A DNA stretch of 36,522 bases from Caldilineaceae bacterium (GTDB taxonomy: Bacteria; Chloroflexota; Anaerolineae; Caldilineales; Caldilineaceae): the NCBI GenBank assembly GCA_026708085.1, contig JAPOVP010000003.1:1-36522 (forward strand), given 5' to 3'. Every line of letters starts with the position of its first letter. Positions within the stretch are counted from its first letter, which is position 1. The translations under genes and the position numbers were made by a program. The notes beneath the pieces were generated by a model, which ran no database searches, was not told the DNA's origin, and worked only from the letters and a program-made list of their open reading frames with translations. This document shows, one piece after another, positions 7,652-19,447 of this stretch.

Positions 7652-7723
7652 GGAAAACTGACGATTTCTGGGGAGTTCTGTCCCAATAACATGCGATTGC
7701 CCTGACATGAAATGCCCGCCGCG

Positions 7724-7752
7724 TTGAAAAAAGCCGCACTTCAGGCTACAAT
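7724..7752 (+). promoter_or_regulatory. Sigma-70-type promoter of the dha-pts-glp operon
   Basis: TTGAAA (7724-7729), a 17-base spacer and TACAAT (7747-7752) form a good housekeeping-type promoter, 36 bases before the dhaK start. It is the best promoter in the window and sits just outside the right end of element B. Confidence 0.65.
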
Positions 7753-7763
7753 GGCCCTGAAGT
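7738..7763. promoter_or_regulatory. Palindromic operator-like site over the dhaK -10
   Basis: ACTTCAGG (7738-7745) and CCTGAAGT (7756-7763) are perfect 8-base inverted repeats with a 10-base spacer that contains the -10 TACAAT. A repressor bound here would block RNA polymerase. The cognate regulator is not encoded in the window. A small RNA hairpin in the leader is an alternative reading, though much of the palindrome would lie upstream of the start site. Confidence 0.5.
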
Positions 7764-7788
7764 CGCCGAGCATTGCCCTCAATGAACG

Positions 7789-8772
7789 ATGCAAGATTTA
7801 ATGACCAAACCGGGTAGCGCCATCACGCAAAGCCTGCGTGGTATGGCGCTGAGTCACCCGGACACAATCAAAGTACACTTCGACCCGGACTTCGTCGAGC
7901 GATTGGCCCCCGCCCCTTCCGGAAAAGTCGCGGTTGTTAAAGGTAGCGGGAGCGGACACGAACCTCTGCCCACCGGCTACGTCGGTCTGGGCATGCTCGA
8001 TGCCGCCTGTCCAGGCCCCATCTTTACCAGCCCTTCCCCCATCCAACTGTTGGCTGCCGTCCACTCGGTCAATCGCGGCGGAGGCGTCCTCTTCGTTGTA
8101 AAGAACTACGCCGGCGGCGTGCTCAACACCGAGTTGACCATCGAGATGGCCATGCAGGAGGGAATCGACGCTCGTTACGTGCTCGTCAATGACGACGTGT
8201 CTATCCCCAATGTCTCCAATCGCCGCGGCCTTGGCGCAGCCACCCTCGCCTGCAAAATCGCCGGCGCCGCCGCCGAATCCGGTTACACGCTGACAGAGGC
8301 TGAGGAAGTAACGCGGCGGGCTATCGCCTCCTCCCGCAGCATGGGCGTAGGAACCAACATCAACACGCTCCCCCGCAACGGGCCCAACGACAATCTGGCA
8401 GACGATACGATCGAACTGGGTGTAGGCATTCACGGCGAGCCCGGTGAAGTGCGTTCGGTAAGCAATGGAATGCCTGAGATCGTCGACCTGATCGTTCACC
8501 CAATTCTCCATGACCTGCCCTTTGCTTCCGGTGATCGCATACTACTTTTCATAAGTGGAATGGGCGGTACGCCGCCCCTGGAGTTGTATCTCTTCTCCGA
8601 GGCAATTCACGAGTTGCTGGCCGCACATAATCTTCGCGTCGAGCGCCAGCTGATCGGTAACTATCTCACCTGCCTCGGCCGCGGCGGGTATACCATTACC
8701 CTGATGAGACTGGACGACGAGCTGCTGCAGCTATGGGATGCCCCCGTGCATACACCCGTCCTGCACTGGTAG
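7789..8772 (+). CDS. dhaK: Dihydroxyacetone kinase subunit DhaK
   Basis: 327 residues (E. coli DhaK has 356). DhaK holds dihydroxyacetone covalently on a His and passes it to the ATP/ADP subunit DhaL. Matches include GSGSGHEP (52-59, with the substrate-binding His57), MLDAACPGPIFTSPSP, DTIELGVGIHGEPG with the hemiaminal-forming His215, and the C-terminal LWDAPVHTPVL. The oddity is KNYAGGVLN (105-113): E. coli has KNYTGD, and the catalytic Asp109 is Gly110 here. This could mean altered chemistry or substrate, or a DhaQ-like sensory role, but with dhaL and dhaM beside it a kinase role remains likeliest. It is the first gene of the operon. The ATG at 7789 has only a weak upstream Shine-Dalgarno sequence; an in-frame ATG lies at 7801. 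Confidence 0.93.
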   Translation: MQDLMTKPGSAITQSLRGMALSHPDTIKVHFDPDFVERLAPAPSGKVAVVKGSGSGHEPLPTGYVGLGMLDAACPGPIFTSPSPIQLLAAVHSVNRGGGVLFVVKNYAGGVLNTELTIEMAMQEGIDARYVLVNDDVSIPNVSNRRGLGAATLACKIAGAAAESGYTLTEAEEVTRRAIASSRSMGVGTNINTLPRNGPNDNLADDTIELGVGIHGEPGEVRSVSNGMPEIVDLIVHPILHDLPFASGDRILLFISGMGGTPPLELYLFSEAIHELLAAHNLRVERQLIGNYLTCLGRGGYTITLMRLDDELLQLWDAPVHTPVLHW

Positions 8773-8803
8773 CGAACCGGCCAGCGGATTACGGATTGCG
8801 AAA

Positions 8804-9456
8804 ATGGCCCAGGAGATCACAACAAAGCAACTTCGCAAATGGCTTTTGGCGTACGCCGCTCGGATCATCGAGAACGAAAACCATCTCACCGAGCTGGATA
8901 CCGCTATCGGTGACGCCGACCACGGCGTGAATATGCGCCGCGGCATGGGGAAACTGCAGGAACGCCTACAGGTGGAGGGGCAATCTGAAGACATCAGCGC
9001 CTTCCTCCGTTCCGTCGCCATGACTCTTATCAGTGGAGTCGGCGGCGCCGCCGGCCCCCTGTACGGGACCTTCTTCCTGCGCGCCGCCACCAGCCCCACA
9101 AACGGCAGCTCGATCGACCTGCCTCAGTTGACCCAGATGTTCCGCTACGGCCTCGATGGACTCCAGCAGCGCGGCAAAGCCCAGGCCGATGACAAGACCA
9201 TGATCGATACCATCCAGCCCGCCGTAGAGGCCATGGAGGCAGCGGTTGCAGCCCACCAGAGCGCCGCCGTCGTTCTGGCCGCAGCCCGCCAGGCCGCCCA
9301 CCTGGGCATGAAACATACCATCGAAATTGAGGCCAGAAAAGGACGCGCCAGTTACCTTGGGCCGCACTCCATCGGTCACCAGGACCCCGGCGCCACCAGC
9401 GCCTACTTCCTGTTCGAGACCGCCGCCGAGGTCCTCACTTCAACTGGTGCTGACTG

Positions 9457-9457
<1 letters not shown>
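8804..9457 (+). CDS. dhaL: Dihydroxyacetone kinase ADP-binding subunit DhaL
   Basis: 217 residues (E. coli 210). DhaL keeps a tightly bound ADP that is rephosphorylated by DhaM and donates its phosphate to dihydroxyacetone on DhaK. The Mg-ADP motif is [18 protein letters not shown] (residues 31-48) with its three Asp residues. Downstream, [16 protein letters not shown] and the near-C-terminal [18 protein letters not shown] are typical of the family. The ATG at 8804 fits the family N-terminus; the frame is open further left without need. The stop overlaps the glpK start by one base (TGATG), which suggests translational coupling. Presence of a PTS-type DhaM downstream makes this the PTS-dependent form. 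Confidence 0.95.
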
Positions 9458-10962
<1,505 letters not shown>

Positions 10963-11011
10963 GTATCGCAGTGACCGTTAACGCCTGTACTGGCCCACCG
11001 GGGAGTCATTC

Positions 11012-11422
11012 GTGATCGGCCTCGTAATCGTCTCCCACAGCGCCAAACTTGCCGCCGGTGTTCAGGAACTGGCGGCCCAGATGGCGGGGGACCAGGTCGG
11101 TATAAGTCAGGCCGGAGGCCTCTCAGACGATGGCGAACAACTTGGCACGGACGCATTCAAAATACGCTCTGCCATTGAGGAAGTCTGGTGTGAAGACGGA
11201 GTACTCCTGTTAATGGATTTAGGCAGCGCAATTATGTCAGCTGAACTGGCTCTTGAGATGCTGCCCGCACAGCAGCGGCAAAACTGCCTCCTGAGCAACG
11301 CACCGCTTGTTGAGGGCGCCATCGTCGCCGCGCTGCACGCCAGCTTGGGCGAGCCCCTGCAAGCAGTGAACGCCGTCGCAGAGGCCGCGCTTTCAACACC
11401 GAAACTTGCAAACACTGGCTGA
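11012..11422 (+). CDS. dhaM: PTS-dependent dihydroxyacetone kinase phosphotransferase subunit DhaM (EIIA domain only)
   Basis: 136 residues with a GTG start and GGGGAG upstream. It matches only the N-terminal EIIA-like (mannose-family fold) domain of E. coli DhaM, where further domains resembling HPr and EI are fused behind it. LVIVSHSAKLAAGVQELA carries the phospho-accepting His9. DGVLLLMDLGSAIMSAELAL is the conserved domain core. It should take phosphate from HPr and rephosphorylate the ADP bound to DhaL. HPr and EI are supplied as separate genes directly downstream, so the relay is split rather than fused. Confidence 0.93.
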   Translation: MIGLVIVSHSAKLAAGVQELAAQMAGDQVGISQAGGLSDDGEQLGTDAFKIRSAIEEVWCEDGVLLLMDLGSAIMSAELALEMLPAQQRQNCLLSNAPLVEGAIVAALHASLGEPLQAVNAVAEAALSTPKLANTG

Positions 11423-11456
11423 GTAACTCCAACTATCGCAGCCCTGGAACTCTGAG

Positions 11457-11858
11457 ATGGAGAATCGACCTTCACCGGCAGGACCTCAAGATGAAAGGCT
11501 TGAGGGCAAACAGCAACACCAGGATGGTGGCGTGAGCAGCAACTCTCACGCCCCTCTGCCTGATGACCACCCCCCCGCGCAACCGGAAAAGCCGCTTCAG
11601 CAGTCCAGGAGTGTGGTGGTCACAGTCAGTGATCCTCGCGGCCTGCATCTCCGTTCCGGCAGAGATGTAGTCCGTACTGCCAGCCAGTTTCAGGCCCAAA
11701 TTACAGCCGCCAATCTCAGCCGCAACAGCAACGCCGTCGATCTCAAAAGCATTCTCCAACTGATGCAGCTTCAGGCTCGCCAGGGGCACGACCTGCAACT
11801 GGCCGCATCCGGCCCTGACGCTGACGCAGCCATCGAGGCGCTTTCCTCCCTCTTCTGA
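11457..11858 (+). CDS. ptsH: HPr-family phosphocarrier with N-terminal extension
   Basis: 133 residues as called from the ATG at 11457. The HPr domain fills roughly residues 51-133: phospho-His64 lies in RGLHLRSG (classical GLHARPA), and Ser98 in VDLKSILQLM corresponds to the regulatory Ser46. The first ~50 residues are hydrophilic, Pro/Gln/His-rich and probably disordered. A GTG at 11532 with a purine-rich stretch upstream, or a GTG near 11613 close to AGGAG, would shorten or remove this extension, so the start is uncertain. It should carry phosphate from EI (next gene) to DhaM. Presence of the Ser site does not show that an HPr kinase exists; none is in the window. Confidence 0.85.
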   Translation: MENRPSPAGPQDERLEGKQQHQDGGVSSNSHAPLPDDHPPAQPEKPLQQSRSVVVTVSDPRGLHLRSGRDVVRTASQFQAQITAANLSRNSNAVDLKSILQLMQLQARQGHDLQLAASGPDADAAIEALSSLF

Positions 11859-11875
11859 ACACGAGCGAAATTTCT

Positions 11876-13594
11876 GTGCAGCAACTCTTTCACGGCCTCT
11901 CAGCAGCACCAGGGGTCGGTATCGGCAACATTTACAAATACGCCCCGGTCCCCGCCGACGATTCCGGCAGGGCTTCCGCGCACGCTGCCGACGACCCCGA
12001 GGAAGAGTGGGAGCGCTTTTTGGCAGCCCGCCTCCTCGTCGATGAGGAACTGGCCCGACTGTCTCAGATCGGACAGACCGCAACCGCAGAGATATTTCTC
12101 GTTCACCGCGAAATCCTCCACGACAGCACCCTCACCGACGCCGTCCGCGCTGCCATCGACTCCGGCGTAGACGCAACCCGCGCCACCCGGCAGGCAACCG
12201 GCGACCTCGTCAGACTCTTCCAGGATCTCAGCGACCAGTACTTCGCCAGCCGCGCCACCGACATCCGCGATGTAGGCCAGCGCCTCGTCTTCCGCTTGGG
12301 CGGAATCACCTCCGCCCGCCAGCTGAACCCGTTGCCCGACAATACAATCCTGCTCGCAGAAGACCTGACCGCGTTCGATACCACCCACCTCGACCAGGCC
12401 CACGTCGTAGGCATCGCCCTCGCAGCCAGCACGCCCACCGCCCACACAGCCATATTGGCCCGCAGTCTCGGCATCCCACTCGTCTGCAGCGCCGGCGCCG
12501 AAATCCTGCAGCTGCGCACCGGCATGTTCGCCGTGGTCGACGGAATCCGCGGCCGCCTCCTCGTCGACCCCGAAGAAGAGACGCTCGAACAGTACGAGTT
12601 GACCCGTTCCCGGTTGCAGCGCTTCCAGGCCGAAGCGCTCTCGCACTCCCATGAACCGGCCCTGACTCCCGATGGCGAACGCATCCCTGTCCGCGTTAAC
12701 GTCAACAGCCGTGAAGATCTCCTGCACATCCACGCCAACGGCGCCGAGGGCATCGGTCTCCTCCGCACCGAAAACCTCTTCCAAAACCGGACCAGCCCGC
12801 CAACCGTTTCCGAGCAGTTGGCCGCCTATCAGGATGTGCATTCCTATACCAACACCCACTCTCTGACTGTGCGCCTGCTCGACATCGGCGGCGACAAGCC
12901 TGTCCCCTATCTGCAGCCTCCCGCCGAAGCCAATCCCTTCCTCGGCGTGCGCGGCATCCGCCTCCTGCTTCGCCACCCGCAAATGCTCATCGACCAGGCC
13001 CGCGCCCTGATCGAGCTGGCGCAGAATGTATCGCCCGTAGACCGCATTCGGATTCTCATCCCCATGATTTCGAAAGTGAACGAAGTCCACCAGACTTTGA
13101 AACTGCTTGAGGACATTCCCGGCTATAAGCACTGCCGCCGCCAACTCGGCACCCTCGAAGTAGGCGTGCTCATCGAAGTGCCGTCGGCCGCCCTCCTCGC
13201 GCACCACTTCGCCCCGCATGTCGACTTCCTCAGCATCGGCACCAACGATCTGGCCCAATATACCCTCGCCGCAGACCGCGTAAACAGCGCAGTCGCAACC
13301 CTGGCAACCCCGCTCGACCCCTCCGTCCTCCGCCTGATCTCATTGACCTGCGAAGCCGGACGCGCCGCCGGCATTCCCGTCGCCATCTGCGGCGAAGTCG
13401 CCGGCGATCCTTCCGTGCAGCCCCTGCTCCTGGGTCTGGGGCTGAACGAAATCAGCGTGGCCGGCCCCGCTGTTCCCCTGGTAAAATCCGCAATCCGGCG
13501 CGTGGACGTGGACGCCGCCAGGGAGCTCGCTGCCACAGCGCTCAAATGCAGCCGCGCCCAGGAGATCCATCAACTTCTCCATGACATTGGATAG
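11876..13594 (+). CDS. ptsI: Phosphoenolpyruvate-protein phosphotransferase (PTS enzyme I)
   Basis: 572 residues, normal for EI; transfers phosphate from PEP to HPr. The N-terminal GLSAAPGVGIG is typical. The active-site His190 is in TPTAHTAILARSLGIP, a variant of the usual T-S-H-A-A-I-x-A-R. The C-terminal PEP-binding barrel shows EGIGLLRTENLF, FLGVRGIRLLL, DFLSIGTNDLAQYTLAADR and the catalytic Cys in AICGEVAGDP. The GTG start at 11876 fits the family N-terminus and follows the HPr stop by 17 bases; the glpA start is 6 bases after its stop. With HPr and DhaM it completes a relay for dihydroxyacetone. No EIIB or EIIC sugar components are encoded nearby. Confidence 0.95.
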   Translation: MQQLFHGLSAAPGVGIGNIYKYAPVPADDSGRASAHAADDPEEEWERFLAARLLVDEELARLSQIGQTATAEIFLVHREILHDSTLTDAVRAAIDSGVDATRATRQATGDLVRLFQDLSDQYFASRATDIRDVGQRLVFRLGGITSARQLNPLPDNTILLAEDLTAFDTTHLDQAHVVGIALAASTPTAHTAILARSLGIPLVCSAGAEILQLRTGMFAVVDGIRGRLLVDPEEETLEQYELTRSRLQRFQAEALSHSHEPALTPDGERIPVRVNVNSREDLLHIHANGAEGIGLLRTENLFQNRTSPPTVSEQLAAYQDVHSYTNTHSLTVRLLDIGGDKPVPYLQPPAEANPFLGVRGIRLLLRHPQMLIDQARALIELAQNVSPVDRIRILIPMISKVNEVHQTLKLLEDIPGYKHCRRQLGTLEVGVLIEVPSAALLAHHFAPHVDFLSIGTNDLAQYTLAADRVNSAVATLATPLDPSVLRLISLTCEAGRAAGIPVAICGEVAGDPSVQPLLLGLGLNEISVAGPAVPLVKSAIRRVDVDAARELAATALKCSRAQEIHQLLHDIG

Positions 13595-13600
13595 CCCCCG

Positions 13601-15460
<1,860 letters not shown>

Positions 15461-15561
15461 CCATGGAATCCGCAAGGGAATCTGCCACCGAATCGGGGGC
15501 GAGTGTTCTGAAGTCACTTAGCATCCTGCCGAAAACCTTAAGCCGGGGCCCCTAGTTGCGC

Positions 15562-16950
15562 ATGATCGATCTCCTTGTCATCGGTGCCGGGCTGACCGGT
15601 CTCTTTGCCGCCTATACCGCTGCCCGCGCCGGTCTGCGCGTGCGCGTAATCGCCCAGGGCGCAGGCGCAACACATTGGCACGCCGGAACAATCGATCTGC
15701 TGGGCTATCTGCCAGATGGAGAAAGGACGGTCACGAATTGGACGCAAGCCCTGCCCGAACTGCCTCCCGCTCATCCCTATCGGCTTCTCGGCACAGAGGC
15801 GATTGCCAAAGCGCTGGACGAATTCCAACGTCTTACCGCCGCGGCGGCACTGCCCTATGTGCGCGCCGGCACCGACTTGGATCTCACCACTTCCAGCCCG
15901 CAGGATGGGCGGACTTCGCAAAAGAGCGATGGTGACGAACAGGTCAATGACCCCAATCTCGGCAGAAACCTTCACCTTATTTCACCGGTCGGCGCCCCCC
16001 GCCCGGTCTATCTGGCGCCGGCCGCACAACATGCCGCCAGTTTTGAGGATGATCGGCCGCTTGTAATCGTCGGCCTGCAAGGTATGCCCGACTTCTACCC
16101 CGAACTGATAGCCGAAAACCTGCAAAGGCAGGGCCACCGCGCTCGCAGCGCCACTGTGCCCCTGAGTAGGATCACCAAACGACGCGATAACAACCCGCTC
16201 CATGTAGCCCGGCTGCTGGATCAGTCAGCAGCGCAGGCACAACTCACAGAAATGGTGGTCGACGTAACCGCAGCCGGCGAACGTGTGGGTCTCCCCGCCG
16301 TTCTCGGACTGAACGCCCACGTAGCTTTCGTAACGCAACTGCACGAGTCAACCACCAATCGAAGCCGGCAAGACTCCCCATCCAACCAGAGTCAACAGGC
16401 GGGCCTTTCGGTCTTCGAGATCCCGACACTGCCCCCCAGCGTGCCCAGCTTGCGCCTTGACGCCGCCCTGCGCACCCAACTGGCCAGCCTCGGCGTACGC
16501 GTAGAAATCGGCATGGTAGTCTGTGGGTTCCACGCAACCGGCCGGCGCCTTCAGTGGATCGAGACCGAAACCGGAAGCCGCCCCCTTCGCCACACGGCCC
16601 GTAACTACCTGCTCGCAACCGGCGGCATCCTCGGCGGCGGCATCTACGCTGACCGCTGCGGCCGTGTAAAGGAGACCGTCTTCGACCTGCCCCTGACCGC
16701 GCCGCAGGCGCGCTCCCATTGGCTGCGCCCTCTCTTCCTCGACAAACGCGGCCATCCTATCTTCCAGGCCGGTGTCTCCGTCGACCACCGCTTCCGTCCG
16801 CTGGATGAGGCCGGCGTACCCGTCTATGATAACCTGTGGGCTGCGGGCTCAACCCTCGCCCACACCGATCCGATCCGCGAACGTAGCCGCGAGGGCATCG
16901 CCATCGCTACCGGCTACGCCGCCGCAAATGGAGTAGTCAAAAGCCAGTAG
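15562..16950 (+). CDS. glpB: Glycerol-3-phosphate dehydrogenase subunit B
   Basis: About 462 residues (E. coli GlpB 419). LLVIGAGLTGLFAAYTAARAG is split here as the N-terminal dinucleotide fold (GAGLTG near residue 8), followed by HWHAGTIDLLGYLPDG, a GlpB-typical region. LLATGGILGGGIYAD and the C-terminal NLWAAGSTLAHTDPIRERS fit the family. A TTG at 15556 gives two more residues; the ATG is preferred without strong ribosome-site evidence. Two hydrophilic Ser/Asn/Gln/Asp-rich insertions, about 110-135 and 253-278, resemble those in GlpA. It should relay electrons between GlpA and the membrane subunit GlpC. Confidence 0.9.
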   Translation: MIDLLVIGAGLTGLFAAYTAARAGLRVRVIAQGAGATHWHAGTIDLLGYLPDGERTVTNWTQALPELPPAHPYRLLGTEAIAKALDEFQRLTAAAALPYVRAGTDLDLTTSSPQDGRTSQKSDGDEQVNDPNLGRNLHLISPVGAPRPVYLAPAAQHAASFEDDRPLVIVGLQGMPDFYPELIAENLQRQGHRARSATVPLSRITKRRDNNPLHVARLLDQSAAQAQLTEMVVDVTAAGERVGLPAVLGLNAHVAFVTQLHESTTNRSRQDSPSNQSQQAGLSVFEIPTLPPSVPSLRLDAALRTQLASLGVRVEIGMVVCGFHATGRRLQWIETETGSRPLRHTARNYLLATGGILGGGIYADRCGRVKETVFDLPLTAPQARSHWLRPLFLDKRGHPIFQAGVSVDHRFRPLDEAGVPVYDNLWAAGSTLAHTDPIRERSREGIAIATGYAAANGVVKSQ

Positions 16951-16987
16951 CGCCAGTGGTTTCCCTAAAACCCTGGCCATCGCCTCT

Positions 16988-18346
16988 ATGCAAAACGCAA
17001 CCGTGAACTCAGTAGGCCTCAGCCTGAACGCCTGCATAAAGTGCAACATCTGCACCAGCTACTGCCCGGTCTCCGCAGTGACCGACAGCTTCCCGGGCCC
17101 GAAGTACGCCGCCCCCCAGTCCGAACGCTTCCGTGATTTCGGGCACCCGTACTACGAAGACGCCGCCGGCCCCATCTCCCGCCCGCTCGCTGGTGGGCAG
17201 ATGCCTGACGCCTCCGTCGACTACTGCTCCGGCTGTCGTGTCTGTAATGAGGTCTGCCCAACCGGCGTCCGTATCGCCGAAATCAACGCCCGCGCCCGCG
17301 CCCGCATCGTGGCCGCGCGCGGCCTCTCCCTGCGCAACCGTCTCCTGGGCCGCAACGAGCTCCTGGGACGGATTGGCAGCATCGCGCCCCGCCTCGCCAA
17401 CTTCGCCCTGCACAATCCGATCAGCCGTAAGCTCGCGGCCGCTCTGTTCGGAGTTGCAGAGAAGGCCCCCCTGCCCCGCTGGCACCACGAAACGCTCAAC
17501 CGCTGGCTCGCGCGTACCCGTCCCCAACGGCTGCGCAGCGACCGAAAAGTCGTCTACTTTCACGGCTGCGCAACCCAATATTACGAGCCCTTCGTGGGCA
17601 TGGCCGCCATTCTGGTTTTGGAGCATCTCGGCTACCAAGTGATAGTGCCACCGCAAAACTGCTGCGGCCTGCCCATGCTTTCCAACGGCGAATTCACCGC
17701 CGCCGAGAACCACCATCGCCGCAACGTCGCCCGCCTCGCCCAATACGTCGACGCCGGCTATCCGATCCTCGGCACAAGCACCAGCTGCACGCTGACTCTC
17801 AAGGAAGAAGCGCCGGAGTTGCTCGACCTGGAAAGCGACCCAGGTACCCACGCCCTCAAACTCGCCACCTGGGATATCTTCGAGTGGCTGCGCGACCGCC
17901 TCGATCAAGGCCAGTTGCCCACCGACCTGCAACCCCTCGACCGGTCCGATCAGCCCTTCACACTTCCCTACCACGCCCCCTGCCAGCTGCGCGCACACCG
18001 CATCGGCAAACCCGCGCTCGACCTGCTGGCCCAGATCCCCGGCCTTGACCTGCGCGAGAGCCAGGCCCGCTGTTGCGGTATCGCCGGAACCTACGGCTAC
18101 AAGACCGAAAAATACCAGATCGCCATGGACGTGGGCGCAGAGCTGTTCAACTATGTCGCGGCGCAGGCTGACGCCTCGGTCCCGCTTTCCAACCGTTCGG
18201 ATTCCTTTACAGCCTGCGACTCCGAGACCTGCCGCTGGCAACTGGAACACGGGACCGGCCTTCCCTCCCGCCATCCTATCGAGCTGCTGGCAGCAGCCTA
18301 CGGTCTGTACGACCTCCAGGCCCGGCGTCCGGCCGGTAGAAACTGA
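16988..18346 (+). CDS. glpC: Glycerol-3-phosphate dehydrogenase subunit C (iron-sulfur, CCG domains)
   Basis: 452 residues. Two ferredoxin-type [4Fe-4S] motifs lie in the N-terminal part: CIKCNICTSYC followed by P (Cys16, 19, 22, 26) and CSGCRVCNEVCPTG near 80-92. Two CCG domains follow, with NCCGLPMLSNGEF near 227 and RCCGIAGTYGYKTEK near 360. This matches GlpC, which links GlpAB to the membrane and passes electrons to quinone. No strong transmembrane helix is seen, in line with amphipathic attachment known for GlpC. The next gene begins 4 bases after the stop, so tight co-transcription is likely. Confidence 0.93.
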   Translation: MQNATVNSVGLSLNACIKCNICTSYCPVSAVTDSFPGPKYAAPQSERFRDFGHPYYEDAAGPISRPLAGGQMPDASVDYCSGCRVCNEVCPTGVRIAEINARARARIVAARGLSLRNRLLGRNELLGRIGSIAPRLANFALHNPISRKLAAALFGVAEKAPLPRWHHETLNRWLARTRPQRLRSDRKVVYFHGCATQYYEPFVGMAAILVLEHLGYQVIVPPQNCCGLPMLSNGEFTAAENHHRRNVARLAQYVDAGYPILGTSTSCTLTLKEEAPELLDLESDPGTHALKLATWDIFEWLRDRLDQGQLPTDLQPLDRSDQPFTLPYHAPCQLRAHRIGKPALDLLAQIPGLDLRESQARCCGIAGTYGYKTEKYQIAMDVGAELFNYVAAQADASVPLSNRSDSFTACDSETCRWQLEHGTGLPSRHPIELLAAAYGLYDLQARRPAGRN

Positions 18347-18349
18347 GCC

Positions 18350-19426
18350 ATGGACCCTCTCCGCATCCTCATAATCGGTGCCGGTGCCATCGGCTGTTTT
18401 GTCGGGGGCAAGCTGGCCTCGGCCGGCCACGCCGTGAAACTGGTCGGTCGCCCCGGCACAACCGCTGCCCTGCAATCGCGCGGTCTCGAGCTGCACGCGG
18501 CTGATGGCGCGGTGGAAAGGATCCCCTCGGTCAGCGCGGTCTCTTCTCTTCGCGAAGCCTTTCCCGACTCCTACGACCTCGCCATACTCGCCGTCAAAAG
18601 CTACGACACGGAGACCGTTTTGGACGAATTGGCCCCGGCAGAAGCATTGCTTCCCCCAGCCATCCTCAGCCTGCAGAACGGGGTCGGCAACGAAGAACAG
18701 ATCGCCGCCCGCTTTGGCCCCCAGCGAGTCCTCGCCGGAACCATCACAGCACCTGTCGAAGTGAAAGAGCCTGGCGTCGTCCAGGTCACAAAATCCACGT
18801 TCGCCGTCGGCCTCGCAGACTTCCACGGAGGCATTGCAGATCCGAAAAGCAACTCTCTCTCCTCGAGCTTCTCCTCCGCCGGCCTTCCCGCCAAGGTCTA
18901 CAATGACGCCTACAGCATGAAATGGTCAAAGCTGCTCATGAACATGATCGGCAACGCCACCAGCGCCATCCTCGCCGAGCCGCCCGCCGTCACCTTCGCC
19001 GACCCCCGCATCGCCGACCTGGAAATCGACGCCCTGCGCGAGGCCTTGCGCGTGATGGCCGCCGCCGGCATCCGCCCCCTGAACGTAGAGAAATACCCGC
19101 TTCGAACTCTCGCTCCCCTTCTGCGTTTCGGTCCGCGCCCGCTCCTCCGTTCCGCCCTCCACAGGGTCGTCGGCGGAGCGAGGGGAGGAAAGATGCCCAG
19201 CCTGTTTCTGGATCTGGAGTCTGGCAAGAGGGGAAGCGAAGTCGCCTGGTACAACGGCGCCATCGTGCGCAAGGGTGTGGAGGTCGGCGTCGAAACGCCG
19301 GCCAACTGCCTGCTGACCGAAACTGTCCAGAAGTTGGCAGCCGAAAGGGGGTTGCGGGCGGGTTGGAGAGGAAATTACGAACAACTGGCTGCCGCAGCCA
19401 GAGGAGAGGCTGGTGCCAGTAAATGA
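18350..19426 (+). CDS. 2-dehydropantoate 2-reductase-like (PanE/ApbA family)
   Basis: 358 residues. ILIIGAGAIGCFVGGKLASAG is near the N-terminus (GAGAIG gives the Rossmann motif), followed by LVGRPGT, which fits NADP preference. LAVKSYDTE, LSLQNGVGNEE and the helical-domain motif SMKWSKLLMNMIGNATSAIL match ketopantoate reductase family members. The C-terminus is longer than E. coli PanE (303). In E. coli PanE serves pantothenate synthesis, but here the gene is the last in a glycerol/dihydroxyacetone operon, so a reductase for another 2-keto or hydroxy compound is possible. I leave the symbol blank for that reason. Confidence 0.88.
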   Translation: MDPLRILIIGAGAIGCFVGGKLASAGHAVKLVGRPGTTAALQSRGLELHAADGAVERIPSVSAVSSLREAFPDSYDLAILAVKSYDTETVLDELAPAEALLPPAILSLQNGVGNEEQIAARFGPQRVLAGTITAPVEVKEPGVVQVTKSTFAVGLADFHGGIADPKSNSLSSSFSSAGLPAKVYNDAYSMKWSKLLMNMIGNATSAILAEPPAVTFADPRIADLEIDALREALRVMAAAGIRPLNVEKYPLRTLAPLLRFGPRPLLRSALHRVVGGARGGKMPSLFLDLESGKRGSEVAWYNGAIVRKGVEVGVETPANCLLTETVQKLAAERGLRAGWRGNYEQLAAAARGEAGASK

Positions 19427-19447
19427 GTTGAAACTGGGATAGGAAGC

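Larger units (their letters stand above)
6787..7704 (+). repeat. Long non-coding repeated element, copy B
   Basis: This ~918-bp block is the second, diverged copy of the element at 341-1235, in the same orientation. Island order is identical: extended -10, three 10-bp repeat arrays, CTTGTACAT, CGTACGCGCCCACGCGCAC and the terminal stem-loop. The frame open at 676-1242 in copy A meets an in-frame TGA here near 7562, so coding is not conserved. It ends 20 bases before the dhaK promoter, with dhaK starting 84 bases beyond. Together copies A and B bracket the five-gene block 1309-6610 as direct repeats. Confidence 0.8.

Noticed and set aside
11900..13258. 452-codon minus-strand open frame
   Set aside because: Shadow of ptsI, whose catalytic motifs are unambiguous on the plus strand.
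15463..15555. Small 30-codon frame between glpA and glpB
   Set aside because: No ribosome-binding site or recognisable sequence; could be leader coding but is unsupported.
17009..18826. 605-codon minus-strand open frame
   Set aside because: It is antisense to glpC and the PanE-like gene, both of which have clear motifs; a high-GC shadow.
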